NCBI RefSeq assembly: GCF_019649055.1
Contig: NW_026570341.1
Span: forward strand, 62,001-126,000
Source: Paramacrobiotus metropolitanus
Lineage: Eukaryota > Tardigrada > Eutardigrada > Parachela > Macrobiotidae
Reading direction: 5' to 3'
DNA: 64,000 bases
The notes beneath the pieces are model-generated. The model was given only the letters and a program-made list of their open reading frames with translations. It searched no databases and was not told where the DNA came from. Positions 23,273 to 32,216 of this stretch are shown here, piece after piece. Positions within the stretch are counted from its first letter, which is position 1; the number at the start of each line of letters is the position of its first letter. Made by a program: the position numbers and the translations under genes.

Positions 23273-23590
23273 CTACTTCAAAAACTGACGCCGCTTGCTG
23301 CGCTGCTGACCGGACTCTCTGTCGTCCTCTCGCTGACGCTTCATCCGCGGATTCTTCTCCTTGGCTTCACAACGAATAAACGGGCAGTATCCCTTTTGTC
23401 CGGTGGCGTCCTCCTCAAATTCGGAGTCTTCGGAGCTGTCCGATTCTGATGTCGCGGAATAATCGGATGATGCGTCGCCATCCGATGATGTGGTGCCATC
23501 CGAGTCGGATAACGAATCGGAATCCGATTCCGATTCGCTACCAGACTCATCTGGTTCTTCCACACGCTGCGTAGATCCCACAGCGAACAT
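23273..23590 (-). CDS. Acidic serine-aspartate-rich ORF with basic tail, function unknown
   Basis: ATG at 23590 opens a 105-residue frame. A long acidic run of S, D and E (from about residue 15 to 62) is followed by GYCPFIRCEAKEKN and a Lys/Arg-rich end (SKRRQFLK). The frame runs upstream without an ATG into the palindrome at 23609-23736, so it may be the 3' exon of a larger gene. Such acidic-then-basic proteins occur in chromatin factors and in viral proteins. I do not recognise a family. It lies just outside the Polinton-like block and on the same strand as its structural genes. Confidence 0.35.
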   Translation of the reverse strand: MFAVGSTQRVEEPDESGSESESDSDSLSDSDGTTSSDGDASSDYSATSESDSSEDSEFEEDATGQKGYCPFIRCEAKEKNPRMKRQREDDRESGQQRSKRRQFLK

Positions 23591-23608
23591 GCCTGCCTGT
23601 CTCAAAAA

Positions 23609-23736
23609 GTCAACGGTGTGGCGGTAAGATGTCTGTATAACACCATTTCTTAACCCAATGGTTATATTGACCGCTGAATACAATCATTCGGTTAAGAAAT
23701 GGTATTATACAGGCATATTACCGCCACACGGTTGAC
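23609..23736. repeat. Near-perfect palindrome, 128 bp
   Basis: The arms GTCAACGGTGTGGCGGTAA... and its mirror ...TTACCGCCACACGGTTGAC pair over about 48 bp with few mismatches and leave a loop of about 25 bp. It may be a MITE, or a cruciform-prone terminal sequence of the neighbouring virus-like element. Confidence 0.7.
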
Positions 23737-24134
23737 AAGTGAGGTTAAACGGTATGCCTCCTCATCGTCAATATGCTCATTAAGCTGTAAGCGGAGGACT
23801 CAACCCCGCTTCTTGATGACGGCGCTTATCCGACCTTGTACACGTCGTGGGGAATAGTCCCACTCACTGACCAGCTGATCCACATCATCTGCAAACAAGC
23901 TTTACGTAGTAGTAACATTCACAATACCTGAATCAAGAGTACCTTACTCGGCATTTGGTTATGTAAAGTAGTAATATACACACAATAAATTTAATTTAAT
24001 TTTAAAACCAACGCTTGTTTAACGGGTATTTATGTGATCAAACTTACTTCGAATATCTACGACAGACGACATGACTTTAGAGAAAAAAAACTCAAATGGA
24101 AAAACGAAACGACTTTACCTACAATGTTACGATT

Positions 24135-24708
24135 ATCAGCGAAATATGGTGCAGAGGTTTCCCTCACAAATTTGATGACTTCTGATGCCAAAGTTTTTTC
24201 TTTTTAGCCACATTCGTCTTAACTCTGCCCCTTTGCTAAAAAAGATCTTTTCATTGTTAACTTTGGCTTCGCAATATGGATCTTGCTTCTACAGTAATAT
24301 CTCCATGGCAAACCCAGACAGTTGTAATTGTGAAGCCTGCGCTTGCTTAGTGTAGCCTAAAAGGTTTTCAATGAACCCTCGCATATGGTACATGGAGCTG
24401 CTGTCAGAAATATTGCGACCACCCAGAGTGACAATTACCTGTTTAAATAAACTATCCAGAATATTATTTACGGTTGTCAAGCAGGCATCATCCGGGGGTA
24501 TGTCCCCTTTAGGGTCAGTTAAATACAGATCACAAGAAAATCGGACATCCGCCAAACTAATAAGTTCAGTTTGACACGGCGCAATGGTAAAAACATAACC
24601 GTTAGATGTGTCCTACGGGGCTTGTGTTGGCCCGATGTCATAATCACGGGTATTCCACCTTTCGGTAAGAGTGGCCGGAAGAAAAAATAAATGGCTCTCT
24701 AGGAGCAT
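24135..24708 (-). pseudogene. Major capsid protein fragment (hexon-like family), broken
   Basis: The clearest part is minus-strand 24555-24289: TVNNILDSLFKQVIVTLGGR, then YHMRGFIENLLGYTKQAQAS. This follows the pattern VNNxLxSLFxQVxVxLN...YxxRxxxExLLxY...AxxSQL, known from the capsid proteins of Polintons and adintoviruses (often annotated as F54H12.2-like). In-frame stops occur at 24613-24615 and 24289-24291. The frame is then open again to about 24135 with weak resemblance (NNEKIFFSKGAELRR). Most of the double jelly-roll is missing. The protein would form the capsid shell; this copy cannot. Confidence 0.75.
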
Positions 24709-24790
24709 AGAAGGTTCGGAACCGCTTCCAATAAGAGCCTTTATAGTTTATCTTTAAGTGCGTCAATTGCAAGTTGTCGCTTTGTAAGGA

Positions 24791-25111
24791 CTACCTTGCG
24801 TCGTTTCGGCCCTTAATACCCGATCCTTGCTGTTGTTTCAGTTTGTCACTAACATGTTCTACAGCTTTGTCAATTGCCGGTTCGACAGCTTTATGGGCCA
24901 TATTTTTCATATGCGGTGGGGCTTTTGTTATTAAATTGCTTATATGGGGCGCGGCTTTGCTGAAAATACCTTTAGCAAAACCAATAACTTTCCCCCAAAA
25001 CCCAGCACCGGTAATGGGGGCACCGCGGTATACCGGCATCCCAAACCCATGTTGCCGGCTAAAGGCTTGTAAATAACGATTTTCATCAAACTTGTGCTCT
25101 TGAAGTACCAT
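24791..25111 (-). CDS. Small basic virion-type protein of the Polinton-like element
   Basis: 106 residues from ATG 25111. The N-terminal half holds FGMPVYRGAPITGAGFWGKV, the middle is an amphipathic stretch (IGFAKGIFSKAAPHISNLIT), and the end is Lys/Gln/Gly-rich. Polintons and adintoviruses typically carry a small protein with a xYRGxxxQxGxG entry followed by an amphipathic helix, compared with adenovirus core or membrane-lytic proteins. The match is by pattern only. The frame is intact. It lies between the capsid fragment and 25148. Confidence 0.55.
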   Translation of the reverse strand: MVLQEHKFDENRYLQAFSRQHGFGMPVYRGAPITGAGFWGKVIGFAKGIFSKAAPHISNLITKAPPHMKNMAHKAVEPAIDKAVEHVSDKLKQQQGSGIKGRNDAR

Positions 25112-25147
25112 TTTTTCAGCGTTTCTTTGGGCGAAAATGTAACTTTA

Positions 25148-25576
25148 TTATCGTGGTACCGGGATGAAACGATACTTCTGTTTCTGAATCATCAGAGCTT
25201 CGCGGTGCAACCACGACGTCAATCCGGTCTGTAGGTTGCGACAAAGGAAGTGGTTCGTCTTCGGGAGGACATACTCTAGTGACCCATCATAAGGAAACTC
25301 TACGATGGGTGAGGATGGTAGCTTCTTTTTTGGTTTTTGCCCTTTGGATATTAGCTTCGGACGTGGACTTTTATACACATGTTTTACCAGTGTCTCTCTA
25401 GGTACATACTGTGGCACGTATTGTACAACTGGATCACGTTCGATATACTGCACAGTAGGTTCGCGTTCAATATATTGTATTGTGGGTTCACTTTGGATAT
25501 ATACCGGCCAACTTGGTAGATACTTAATAACCGGAGGTTCGGTCGCTTGTGTTGATCCATCAGTAAGTAGAGGCAC
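25148..25576 (-). CDS. Repeat-containing virion-type protein, family not recognised
   Basis: A 142-codon open frame without an obvious ATG at its start (GTG at 25576; the frame continues upstream). It contains four imperfect repeats of the type QYIEREPTVQYIERDPVVQY, followed by a basic segment (SPRPKLISKGQKPKKK) and a C-terminal half rich in aromatic and basic residues (TNHFLCRNLQTGLTSWLHRE). It sits between two probable virion proteins on the same strand, so a structural role is likely. I cannot assign it. Confidence 0.45.
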   Translation of the reverse strand: MPLLTDGSTQATEPPVIKYLPSWPVYIQSEPTIQYIEREPTVQYIERDPVVQYVPQYVPRETLVKHVYKSPRPKLISKGQKPKKKLPSSPIVEFPYDGSLEYVLPKTNHFLCRNLQTGLTSWLHREALMIQKQKYRFIPVPR

Positions 25577-25800
25577 AGCCTGAGTACCACAGTTTCTTTG
25601 CGAAAGGCACGTTTGGTATGTGTACGTTAAATTCAGATTTTATGAACGTGGTTTATAGTCTGCAGACTTAGTCTGATACGCGGAACGAGCTAGCAAATCA
25701 TGAGTCATGGCACTTCGATTTTCTTCAGCTTTTTTCCATGGTGTGGCTTTGGTCTTGCCGGGCGCAGAAAATTCGGACTCAGGTACAAAAACGTAGATCT

Positions 25801-26121
25801 TCATTTTGTTATGAATGATGCAACTAGTGTTCCTAGAATTGGAAGTAGAGCAGCTAAGTATCCCCCTTTTTGCGCTGAAATTGTTCGCTTTTTAACGTCT
25901 GAAAGTTTTCTGTCTGCTGAACGCTTAATTATCAGTGCAAAACGTCGTGCTCTGGCTAAATCAACTTTACTCAAAGCCTTTGGTTGCTTCACCAAATTTA
26001 AACAAGCTTCTTCAATTGCTAAAATTTGTTCTTTAGAAACAACTTGTAAAAAATGTCTTCGCTGTCGTGGATTCATAATTTTCAAAGCGCGTAGTATACT
26101 GAGAACGTCTTCTGGATTCAT
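25801..26121 (-). CDS. Small conserved Polinton-type protein with hydrophobic C-terminus
   Basis: 106 residues from ATG 26121, which overlaps the ATPase stop (ATGA). The layout is an N-terminal helical part (ILRALKIMNPRQRRHFLQVV), LNLVKQPKALSKVDLARARR, a basic stretch, then GGYLAALLPILGTLVASFIT. This layout (LN...N/K...L...K...QKGGxLxxLLxPxLGxL) recurs in Polintons and adintoviruses next to the capsid genes, where it is taken as a minor virion or membrane-active protein. The frame is intact, unlike those of its neighbours. Confidence 0.65.
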   Translation of the reverse strand: MNPEDVLSILRALKIMNPRQRRHFLQVVSKEQILAIEEACLNLVKQPKALSKVDLARARRFALIIKRSADRKLSDVKKRTISAQKGGYLAALLPILGTLVASFITK

Positions 26122-26726
26122 TTTTCCACGTATATTTTCCGGTAGTTAAATATGTTTGTCTGTAGCCTTAGCTTGTCAGGTGTATCAGGACGGAGATTTA
26201 TTACCAGATAACCAAAAAGTTCTTTTATAGCTATTTTGTATGCATCACACAAATGCGGCATACCTAGCTGGCGAGTACATATTTTAATCTGTTGTACGTC
26301 ACGTACATATTTAAATAAAATTAAATATTTCGTGATTTGCGATAAGCCGCCGATCTGGGGCGCAGGCGCACAAACCGAGCGCAGGGGTCATAAAAAGTAT
26401 TTAAAAAGTAATTAAGACGCTGCTCTCCAAGACAGGGCCTGCTCCCACAGGCACGGGCCCGACTCACAAAAGTGACTATGCGGAGTCCGGTAGATGTCAG
26501 GCACATGCGAGAAAACCAACAATAGAAGACTTACAGGAGAAGGGAGAAATTCCCCGATTAATCTTCTATCGGTCAGCTGTTGCAAGTGTCACAACAACAA
26601 ATTTTTATCAGACTGACATTTAGTTAGACAGCACGCTGATATTTGAAAATCAGAACTTCTAACCGTTGCATTGTACGTTACCTGCTTGATGATTTTTTTG
26701 TTTTTTGTGTATACCGTGTTATTAAA

Positions 26727-28132
26727 ATGACCGATACCGGTAGCGAGTACAATACTTTTCCTGTTGATACCACCTCCGATATTCCGACAAACACTCAGAA
26801 CAAACGTACGAGGGCGGAAAACGATCAGCAAACCATCACCAAACTCAGGATTATTGTCGAAATTAATCCATGGAGCGTGAAGGAAAATACGAAGGAATCA
26901 GGTGCATTGTGGAGGAAAGTTCTTGAAATGTGCAAGGACAACGGGATCCACCTGAATTATGACTCCACAAAAAAGCCAAGCCATACCTTGCAAGAAACGG
27001 TCAGTCGCTCCATTAAAGCTTTTAGTAAAACTTACCCGCATGTTTCTCCAACCGGGACGGCGGAAGACAGCTGGAGCGAGAAGGATAAATTGGTGTACTA
27101 GATAATTCAATGGAAAGCGACTTTGAAAGCCGGCGCAGTCAGTGGCACAAGTATGGTCAAGGATGGAACTGACGGGATGAATATTCGGGAAAAGGTCAAG
27201 GCAGACCATCGAAAAGCTTTTATGTCAAAATCACAGCCGAGTGCAAGCGGAAGTCGTATGCCGTTATCACCCGAATCGGCACTGCACACAATCGATGCCT
27301 TCGATCCTGCCCTTGACGGTAATTAAATTAAATTAAATTGAAAATAACTTTAAAAATAAAACTAAACCGGCCTGTTACATGCTTACTTTGTTACCTAGAC
27401 GACAGTATACTTCATAACATTCATTGCTGTTTTAGTGGCACGAACGGCAGAGATTGACGAAAGCGGCAAAATCACACCGGAAGGCGATAAAACACTGATG
27501 CTGGTTGAAGTAGCAGACAAGCCGGAAACCGATCCAAAACCATCGGAAACCACTTTTGGTAATAGTGATTTAAATTATTCTGTTAAATAATAAGTACGTA
27601 CAGTACTCGAGTTATTCATGAATTTCAGTATAAAACAATTTTAGCGATGTACTGTATATAATAAATTATTATAATTATCAAGGATTTTTACACTTTTAAT
27701 TTGGAGTGGCGATACAAAATAGTCACATGTTTTATAAAAAAGCATAAGATTTATACTGAATACACCGTCCATATACACAGTTTGTAAGTACAGTACATAA
27801 TTTTTTAATAAATTTTCACGGCGTTGCTAGTTGATCTTAATATCCCAATGAAAAAAACTCGGAAACGATCGGATTCTGCCGAACAAAGTGGAGTGCTTAT
27901 TCACAAGCGCAACAAAGCGGAAGATCAGGTCACGGTATTTTCGAAAATTGTAACCGCTATGAACGAGTCTAATGAAATTGAGCGGATGAAAGTGCAAGAA
28001 GAAAAGGACGCTCGTGAATTTCAAAGACAAGATGGAGACAAAGATCGCGCACTGAAGCTGCAGTTGGCTAAAATGGAGCACGAGGCAGATCTGGAAAAGT
28101 TTAAACTGATGCTAGAATTCACTAAAAAATAA
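26727..28132 (+). pseudogene. Harbinger Myb/SANT-like DNA-binding protein, three exons, one internal stop
   Basis: Exon 1 26727-27318, exon 2 27436-27558 and exon 3 27831-28132 are joined in phase 1 by GT-AG introns. Exon 1 has ITKLRIIVEINPWSVKENTK, a helical block with W and K residues (ALWRKVLEMCKDNG), and a glycine/serine-rich tail. Exon 3 is a charged coiled-coil-like helix (RMKVQEEKDAREFQRQ, KMEHEADLEKFKLMLEF). The shape (N-terminal Myb/SANT-like domain, C-terminal charged helix) and the tail-to-tail partner fit the accessory protein of PIF/Harbinger elements, which brings the transposase to the ends and the nucleus. A TAG at 27099-27101 interrupts exon 1 in frame. Confidence 0.65.
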
Positions 28133-28201
28133 TTCGCATTACGACTGTCATTCTTTTCGTGTTTTATTATTCAACAAATGACGTATCCTGCTGTTATCTT
28201 C

Positions 28202-29304
28202 TTATTCATCAAATAACAAGAATTGTTCAAGGGTAGGAGGCCGAATTTGAAATCTATTTTCAATTAATGGGAAACCATACATGCATGTGTGACAGTTAAC
28301 AAGCAATGCTGATACCAGATATTGTTTACCAACATCTTACCAAAATAAACGCTGATTTTTTGCAAATGACCCGAATGCAAATTGCTGGGTAACTTTTCCA
28401 AAACCATAATCTACATACCGCGAAACGGGGTCTGAATTTCAGCGGAAATAGCGTATTCTTTGTCTCCGTACAAGCAATACTGCCTTCCCAGCTGTATGTT
28501 TTTTTGTGCCAGCCTGTTGCGCAAGTCACTCCTGTTTAGCATGTAGCAATCATGTCGTCGCCCTTCGCAATGCCCCCATAAATTCACAATTATCCCATCC
28601 GGCGTCACAATACTCTGGAATTTCACAACATGTACGCGGCACTTTCCACTGTAGTACAGTGACTGTCCAATGCGCGGCCGGCATATCTCTCTGTCAGTTC
28701 CATCTATAAAACCCCAACAATTTTCTAAAAATTATTGAAAGATTACCGCGACAAAACTTCAGAATTTTTATTGTTTGAATTTTTAAAATAAAATTTCATT
28801 ACCGTAAATCCCTGTTACTCGATAAACCGCATCGGCAAAAGTCTGAATACGTTCGGCATTTAACCAAGGCTGGTTGAGATTTTCCAGTAGATGTCCGTGC
28901 ATAGCATATAAAAAATCAAGAACGCAATGGTAAATTCTGGATAACTGCGACATGTCACGTCCCAGAAAATCAACGTTATCCACCCAGCGGTTGGGATATG
29001 CAAGTCGACAGATTAACACGGCAAGAGCATGAACACCGAAAAGCTTTGTTCCATTAGAACAATAAATCACATCCGGAATTCTTAAAACTCTTTTTAAGCG
29101 AACCAGGTCCTCGTAACAGTGAAAGCGAAATTTCGCTTTGAATTTTTTCTGTACCATATTATGCAAGTCTAAATCAAATCGAGCATAAATCTTGTTATCC
29201 CGATCGTGTTCGTCATTAGCGATGACAATCAGAAGTATAATGGCCAAGTACTTTTTCAGTACACTTGGCCGCCTGGACTTGTACTTTTTAAAAGAGAACG
29301 TCAT
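28202..29304 (-). pseudogene. Harbinger (HARBI1-like) DDE transposase, decayed
   Basis: Exon 1 starts at ATG 29304 and runs to a GTAATG donor near 28798 (helix-turn-helix-type N-terminus, GVHALAVLICRLAYPNRW). Exon 2 follows TTTTTAG in phase 1: GFIDGTDREICRP gives the first Asp, and GRRHDCYMLNRSDLR the second. After QTPFRG the frame is lost and about 20 residues are missing. The next block reads VDYGFGKVTQQFAF where related transposases have VEWxFGK, so the third acidic residue is Asp. A TAA follows, then QYLVSALLVNCHTC and PPTLEQFLLFDE to the stop at 28202-28204. Not functional as it stands. Confidence 0.8.
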
Positions 29305-30018
29305 TTTGAAATCTTACCATAGGAAATCAACTGAAACTGCAAGCCAGAAGAATACATACATGCACCAAGTAACTATACTAGGTACATTTGCTTTGCCTAT
29401 ACATGCCCTTTGTCTGCCCCTTGTGTGCTCGCCTTCCCGCGTGAAATTTTCGCAAAGCAAAACAGGCAGACATCCTTTACGAGCGCAGGACAGTGTGCCT
29501 CTGAGTCGGGTGCCTTTGAGTCGGGGCATCGGTCGAGTGCTTATCGCAAATACGGTATTGTGAGTTAACAGACATATCTCTCGTGCTTTTACTTTATTTG
29601 TATAAATTTTGCGTTATAAAAATAACGGAAACATTTTTATGATGCACATCTCTAGTAAATATTGTTGAACACTGCGTTTTTTGATATTTCTTCCATGAGA
29701 TCATCAAGAATAAGCAGCGTAGGCGTATTTCTATCGAAAAAATTTTCCTCTTCCACGATTTTATCCATTCCTGGCAGCAGCTCGATGGACTTATCAAAAT
29801 TACTGAATGCTTCTTGCCAGGTACCGTACGCATATACTATACGTATGGGCGGGGGTGTGAAATTATCGGGAATACTCCGTAAAAGTTCATCGTAAATGTC
29901 AATTTTCCGGACATAGTTGGTCCAGAAATATAGAGCGAACAAGGAGTTTTAAATCTGAAATCAAATGTCACCTTTTCCATTTTAAAAAATTCCGTTTTCA
30001 AACCGCTATTTGTATGCC

Positions 30019-30645
30019 TTATCTATGAGAAATTTTCTTCAAGAAACTCCTGATTTTGACTTTGAAAAATTCCGATATCGAATCAGATTTTGGAGTTTTT
30101 AGTTGAAGAATCCAGGAGTTTATTATAAATTCAAAAACTTCTCGAATTTGCTCCAAAGAAGTACAACCAAGGGCTACACAGCTACCGGTATGGAAAATAT
30201 GAATGGTGGTGTACGAAAGCCTTAATTTTAGTGCTGGAAACAGCTCCGGCTCTAGTAGACGTTGCACGGAGAAGTTTTTTGCTTTTTCGTAAAGCTTTAC
30301 CAAGTTAACGTTGGGTGTATGTTTGTACGTGCAAACGGTATTTGCGACACTGCTGTCCTTAATGTTTTACTCTATGCCATGAGTATAAAGCATCATTTGA
30401 TAACATTTTAGAAGTGAATACGACCCTGTAATACTTTTAGCACCATTTATTATAGCCTTACCATTAGGGAACAATTGACAGAACGGTTTGTTTTGTAAAC
30501 TTAAAGTGACAGCACTAAATCCTTTAACGGACTTTGTAATAATTGGAAATGATTTCCAAACTTTCTCCAAACAAATCGCTTTGTCGGATTGGACGGAAAG
30601 AAAGGCGTTACGGATATCCGTGGCTACGAGCATTATTTGGGACAT
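30019..30645 (-). pseudogene. TBP-like protein (two-repeat), one internal TAA
   Basis: ATG 30645 opens MSQIMLVATDIRNAFL and goes on to FCQLFPNGKAIINGAKSI and SLLKCYQMML. After an in-frame TAA (30367-30369) the same frame continues as a second half with LLEPELFPALKLRL, TTIHIFHTGSCVALGC and EQIREVFEFI. TATA-binding proteins have two such repeats, with xPELFPGLxYR, LIFxSGKxVxTGxK and a helix Ixxxxxxx; both halves show the order. The degree of divergence suggests a virus-type rather than host TBP. It lies on the strand of the virion genes, upstream of the ATPase. TBP-like proteins are known in some large DNA viruses, and I do not recall one in Polintons. Confidence 0.65.
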
Positions 30646-30781
30646 TTTCAACTTAGAACCTTTATATACCTTTCAAGTTAAGACTGTCACAAATAATGGC
30701 TTCTAAGCCTTTTTTCTTTTCACAACAAACAGAACAGAGTAAATGCTAAGTAAGATATGCTAAAAAAAACTTAAGCATCAA

Positions 30782-31240
30782 GTCAGACAACAACATCCCG
30801 TCCCCAGTGCTGGATGTAGATTTCCTCCATGAGATTAATGAATCCCTGATACGGTAGTTGAATAGTGCGCCGAGGTTGAGAGAAACGAATCATGCGTCCG
30901 TATTTCGGATGGATGCTGTCAGTAACATCCACACAGCCCTGTTCCGGAAGAGAAAACTTTTCAGCGCTTGTGAACGATGGCGCGGTCCATGTAGTCCTGC
31001 AGTCTGCCGTTTCTAATCATCCCCAAAAGCAGTTGATATCGGCGTACGCCAGGCGAACTCCTTTGTCCATAGCCTTCCTCAGCCTAGAACCGTCCGGTTT
31101 GGCATCGAAAACTAAAAAGAAGCAAACATCCTTGAGGTTCCAAAACATACTAACTACAGCGTTGATTTTGTAGATAGTAAATCTTCATGCAGCCCCAAAA
31201 CTTCCGAAGTCCGTACTGAAGCCATTTTGATGTGATCAAT
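30782..31240 (-). pseudogene. Coding-looking remnant between the TBP-like and PC4-like genes
   Basis: Several minus-strand segments look coding but are in different frames. One reads DAKPDGSRLRKAMDKGVRLA followed by YADINCF, the next GMIRNGRLQDYMDRAIVHKR, and the last KYGRMIRFSQPRRTIQLPYQ and GFINLMEEIYIQHWG to a TGA at about 30785. The first two faintly recall a BRCT-type repeat, but that is too weak to call. It is most likely a broken gene of the same element. Confidence 0.35.
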
Positions 31241-31363
31241 TGAGCGGTCGACATCAAACTAAATGTTCTTTGAAATGTAGTTACGCTTGAAGACTTACGA
31301 TGTTGAAATTCCACTGCCCAAAGAACTCAACTGGCGATGAGCGCCAGTGACCTCATAGGCGCT

Positions 31364-31957
31364 CTATTTGGACAGTGTATCGATGTACTTCGTTTCTAAG
31401 CGGTAAAGCACAGTCTCGTCCTGTGCAATTTTCCACACATCACCATTCGTTTGCTCGTTACCAAGCGAAACAATGACCGAGGCGCATTCGTGATGAAATT
31501 CCAAGGGTAACGGATGAAAATTAAAGTTCTGAATGGATGCCAGTGAACGCCGTAAATCATCCCACTTTAGATCCCTCAATAAAGTAATTCCTTTTTTAGG
31601 AATTCTCGCGCGACTATCTGAATTCGCATCGGTACTTGTAAAACGGTCGATTTGAATGACAATGACCCCGTTAACAGTTATGCGTTTCGCAAATAAGCCA
31701 TTACCAAAATCCTTCGTAAACGAGGATTTATTGTGACAACGATCACGGTCAACAGAAACAGGTATGTTGTACGAATCACCACGTACAAAACTGAGAATCT
31801 GCAAAAATTCCGCGATCGAAAGTGACAAAGACATCTTGTGACAACGAAAGCCGATGATTTGAATTTCTCCAGAATCTAGAAACTTTGAATGAAGAGATCC
31901 AGAAGAGTATTCCCGTTGCGCTGGAGTAAAAGTTAATTGCGAAAGGTTAAAATCCAT
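31364..31957 (-). CDS. PC4-like (p15 coactivator) single-stranded-DNA-binding protein
   Basis: 197 residues from the inner ATG 31957 (MDFNLSQLTFTPAQREYSSG); the frame is open to an ATG at 32041, but that one overlaps the promoter repeats. Residues in the middle read KRITVNGVIVIQIDRFTSTD, then RARIPKKGITLLRDLKWDDL and RRSLASIQ. This matches the PC4 C-terminal fold pattern (V-x-V...V-x-I-R-x-F/Y...P-x-KKGISL...W-x-L...I). PC4 proteins bind melted DNA and assist RNA polymerase II transcription or repair. The frame is intact. It is transcribed away from the ARH-BIR gene, sharing a short divergent promoter with it. Confidence 0.6.
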   Translation of the reverse strand: MDFNLSQLTFTPAQREYSSGSLHSKFLDSGEIQIIGFRCHKMSLSLSIAEFLQILSFVRGDSYNIPVSVDRDRCHNKSSFTKDFGNGLFAKRITVNGVIVIQIDRFTSTDANSDSRARIPKKGITLLRDLKWDDLRRSLASIQNFNFHPLPLEFHHECASVIVSLGNEQTNGDVWKIAQDETVLYRLETKYIDTLSK

Positions 31958-32036
31958 TCTGAAAGCGCAGTGCCGAAACACTAACTGTCGACAGCAGCTA
32001 TCTTGTGGAGAATACGTAATAACTGAAGAAAACGTG

Positions 32037-32152
32037 GTCATCGCCAGTTTGGATTAGCTGAGGAACAAAGAAACTAGGTCAGCGCCAGTTTGGATTAGCT
32101 ATTGAAAAATGAGGGAGACCGAGCCGGAATGCGGGTCAGCGCCAGTTTGATT
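32037..32152. promoter_or_regulatory. Divergent promoter region with three copies of a ~23-bp motif
   Basis: GTCA[T/G]CGCCAGTTTGGATT followed by AGCT occurs at 32037-32059 and 32078-32100, and a shorter third copy starts at 32135. The copies lie between the PC4-like gene (minus) and the ARH-BIR gene (plus, ATG 32217). Spacing is 41 and 57 bp. Repetition in a divergent intergenic gap suggests transcription-factor sites of the element. Confidence 0.5.
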
Positions 32153-32216
32153 TCTGAAAACGACGTGGTCTATCTTAGCTGGCTGGAATAGGAATTCATT
32201 CGCAATTCTGAACGCC

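Larger units (their letters stand above)
26330..29555. mobile_element. PIF/Harbinger DNA transposon nested in the ATPase gene
   Basis: Ends are imperfect ~17-bp inverted repeats (TCGTGATTTGCGATAAGC on the left; reverse complement of CCGTATTTGCGATAAGC on the right), flanked by TATT on both sides. Inside are the two genes typical of the superfamily: a Myb/SANT-like DNA-binding protein on the plus strand and a HARBI1-like DDE transposase on the minus strand, arranged tail to tail. Harbinger target duplications are normally 3 bp, so one base of TATT may be chance. Confidence 0.8.
26118..29980 (-). pseudogene. Genome-packaging ATPase (FtsK/HerA type), split by a Harbinger transposon
   Basis: The 5' part runs from ATG 29980 to 29556. 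It has a Walker A motif (SGPTMSGK, 29903-29923), then IRIVYAYGTWQEAF, Walker B TLLILDDLM (about 29700) and HHKNVSVIFITQNLY. The 3' part at 26329-26118 begins with YLILF and continues VRDVQQI, then ELFGYLVINLRPDTPDKLRL. These are the C-terminal blocks of the Polinton/adintovirus packaging ATPase. The transposon at 26330-29555 separates the parts exactly, flanked by TATT on both sides, and the frame would agree across it. A frame slip follows Walker A, another lies near 29660, and a TAA sits at 29591-29593. The gene is dead three times over. Confidence 0.85.

Noticed and set aside
30782-31240. BRCT- or PARP-like domain next to the ADP-ribosylglycohydrolase gene
   Set aside because: The resemblance is only a few residues across three frames; I could not support a family.
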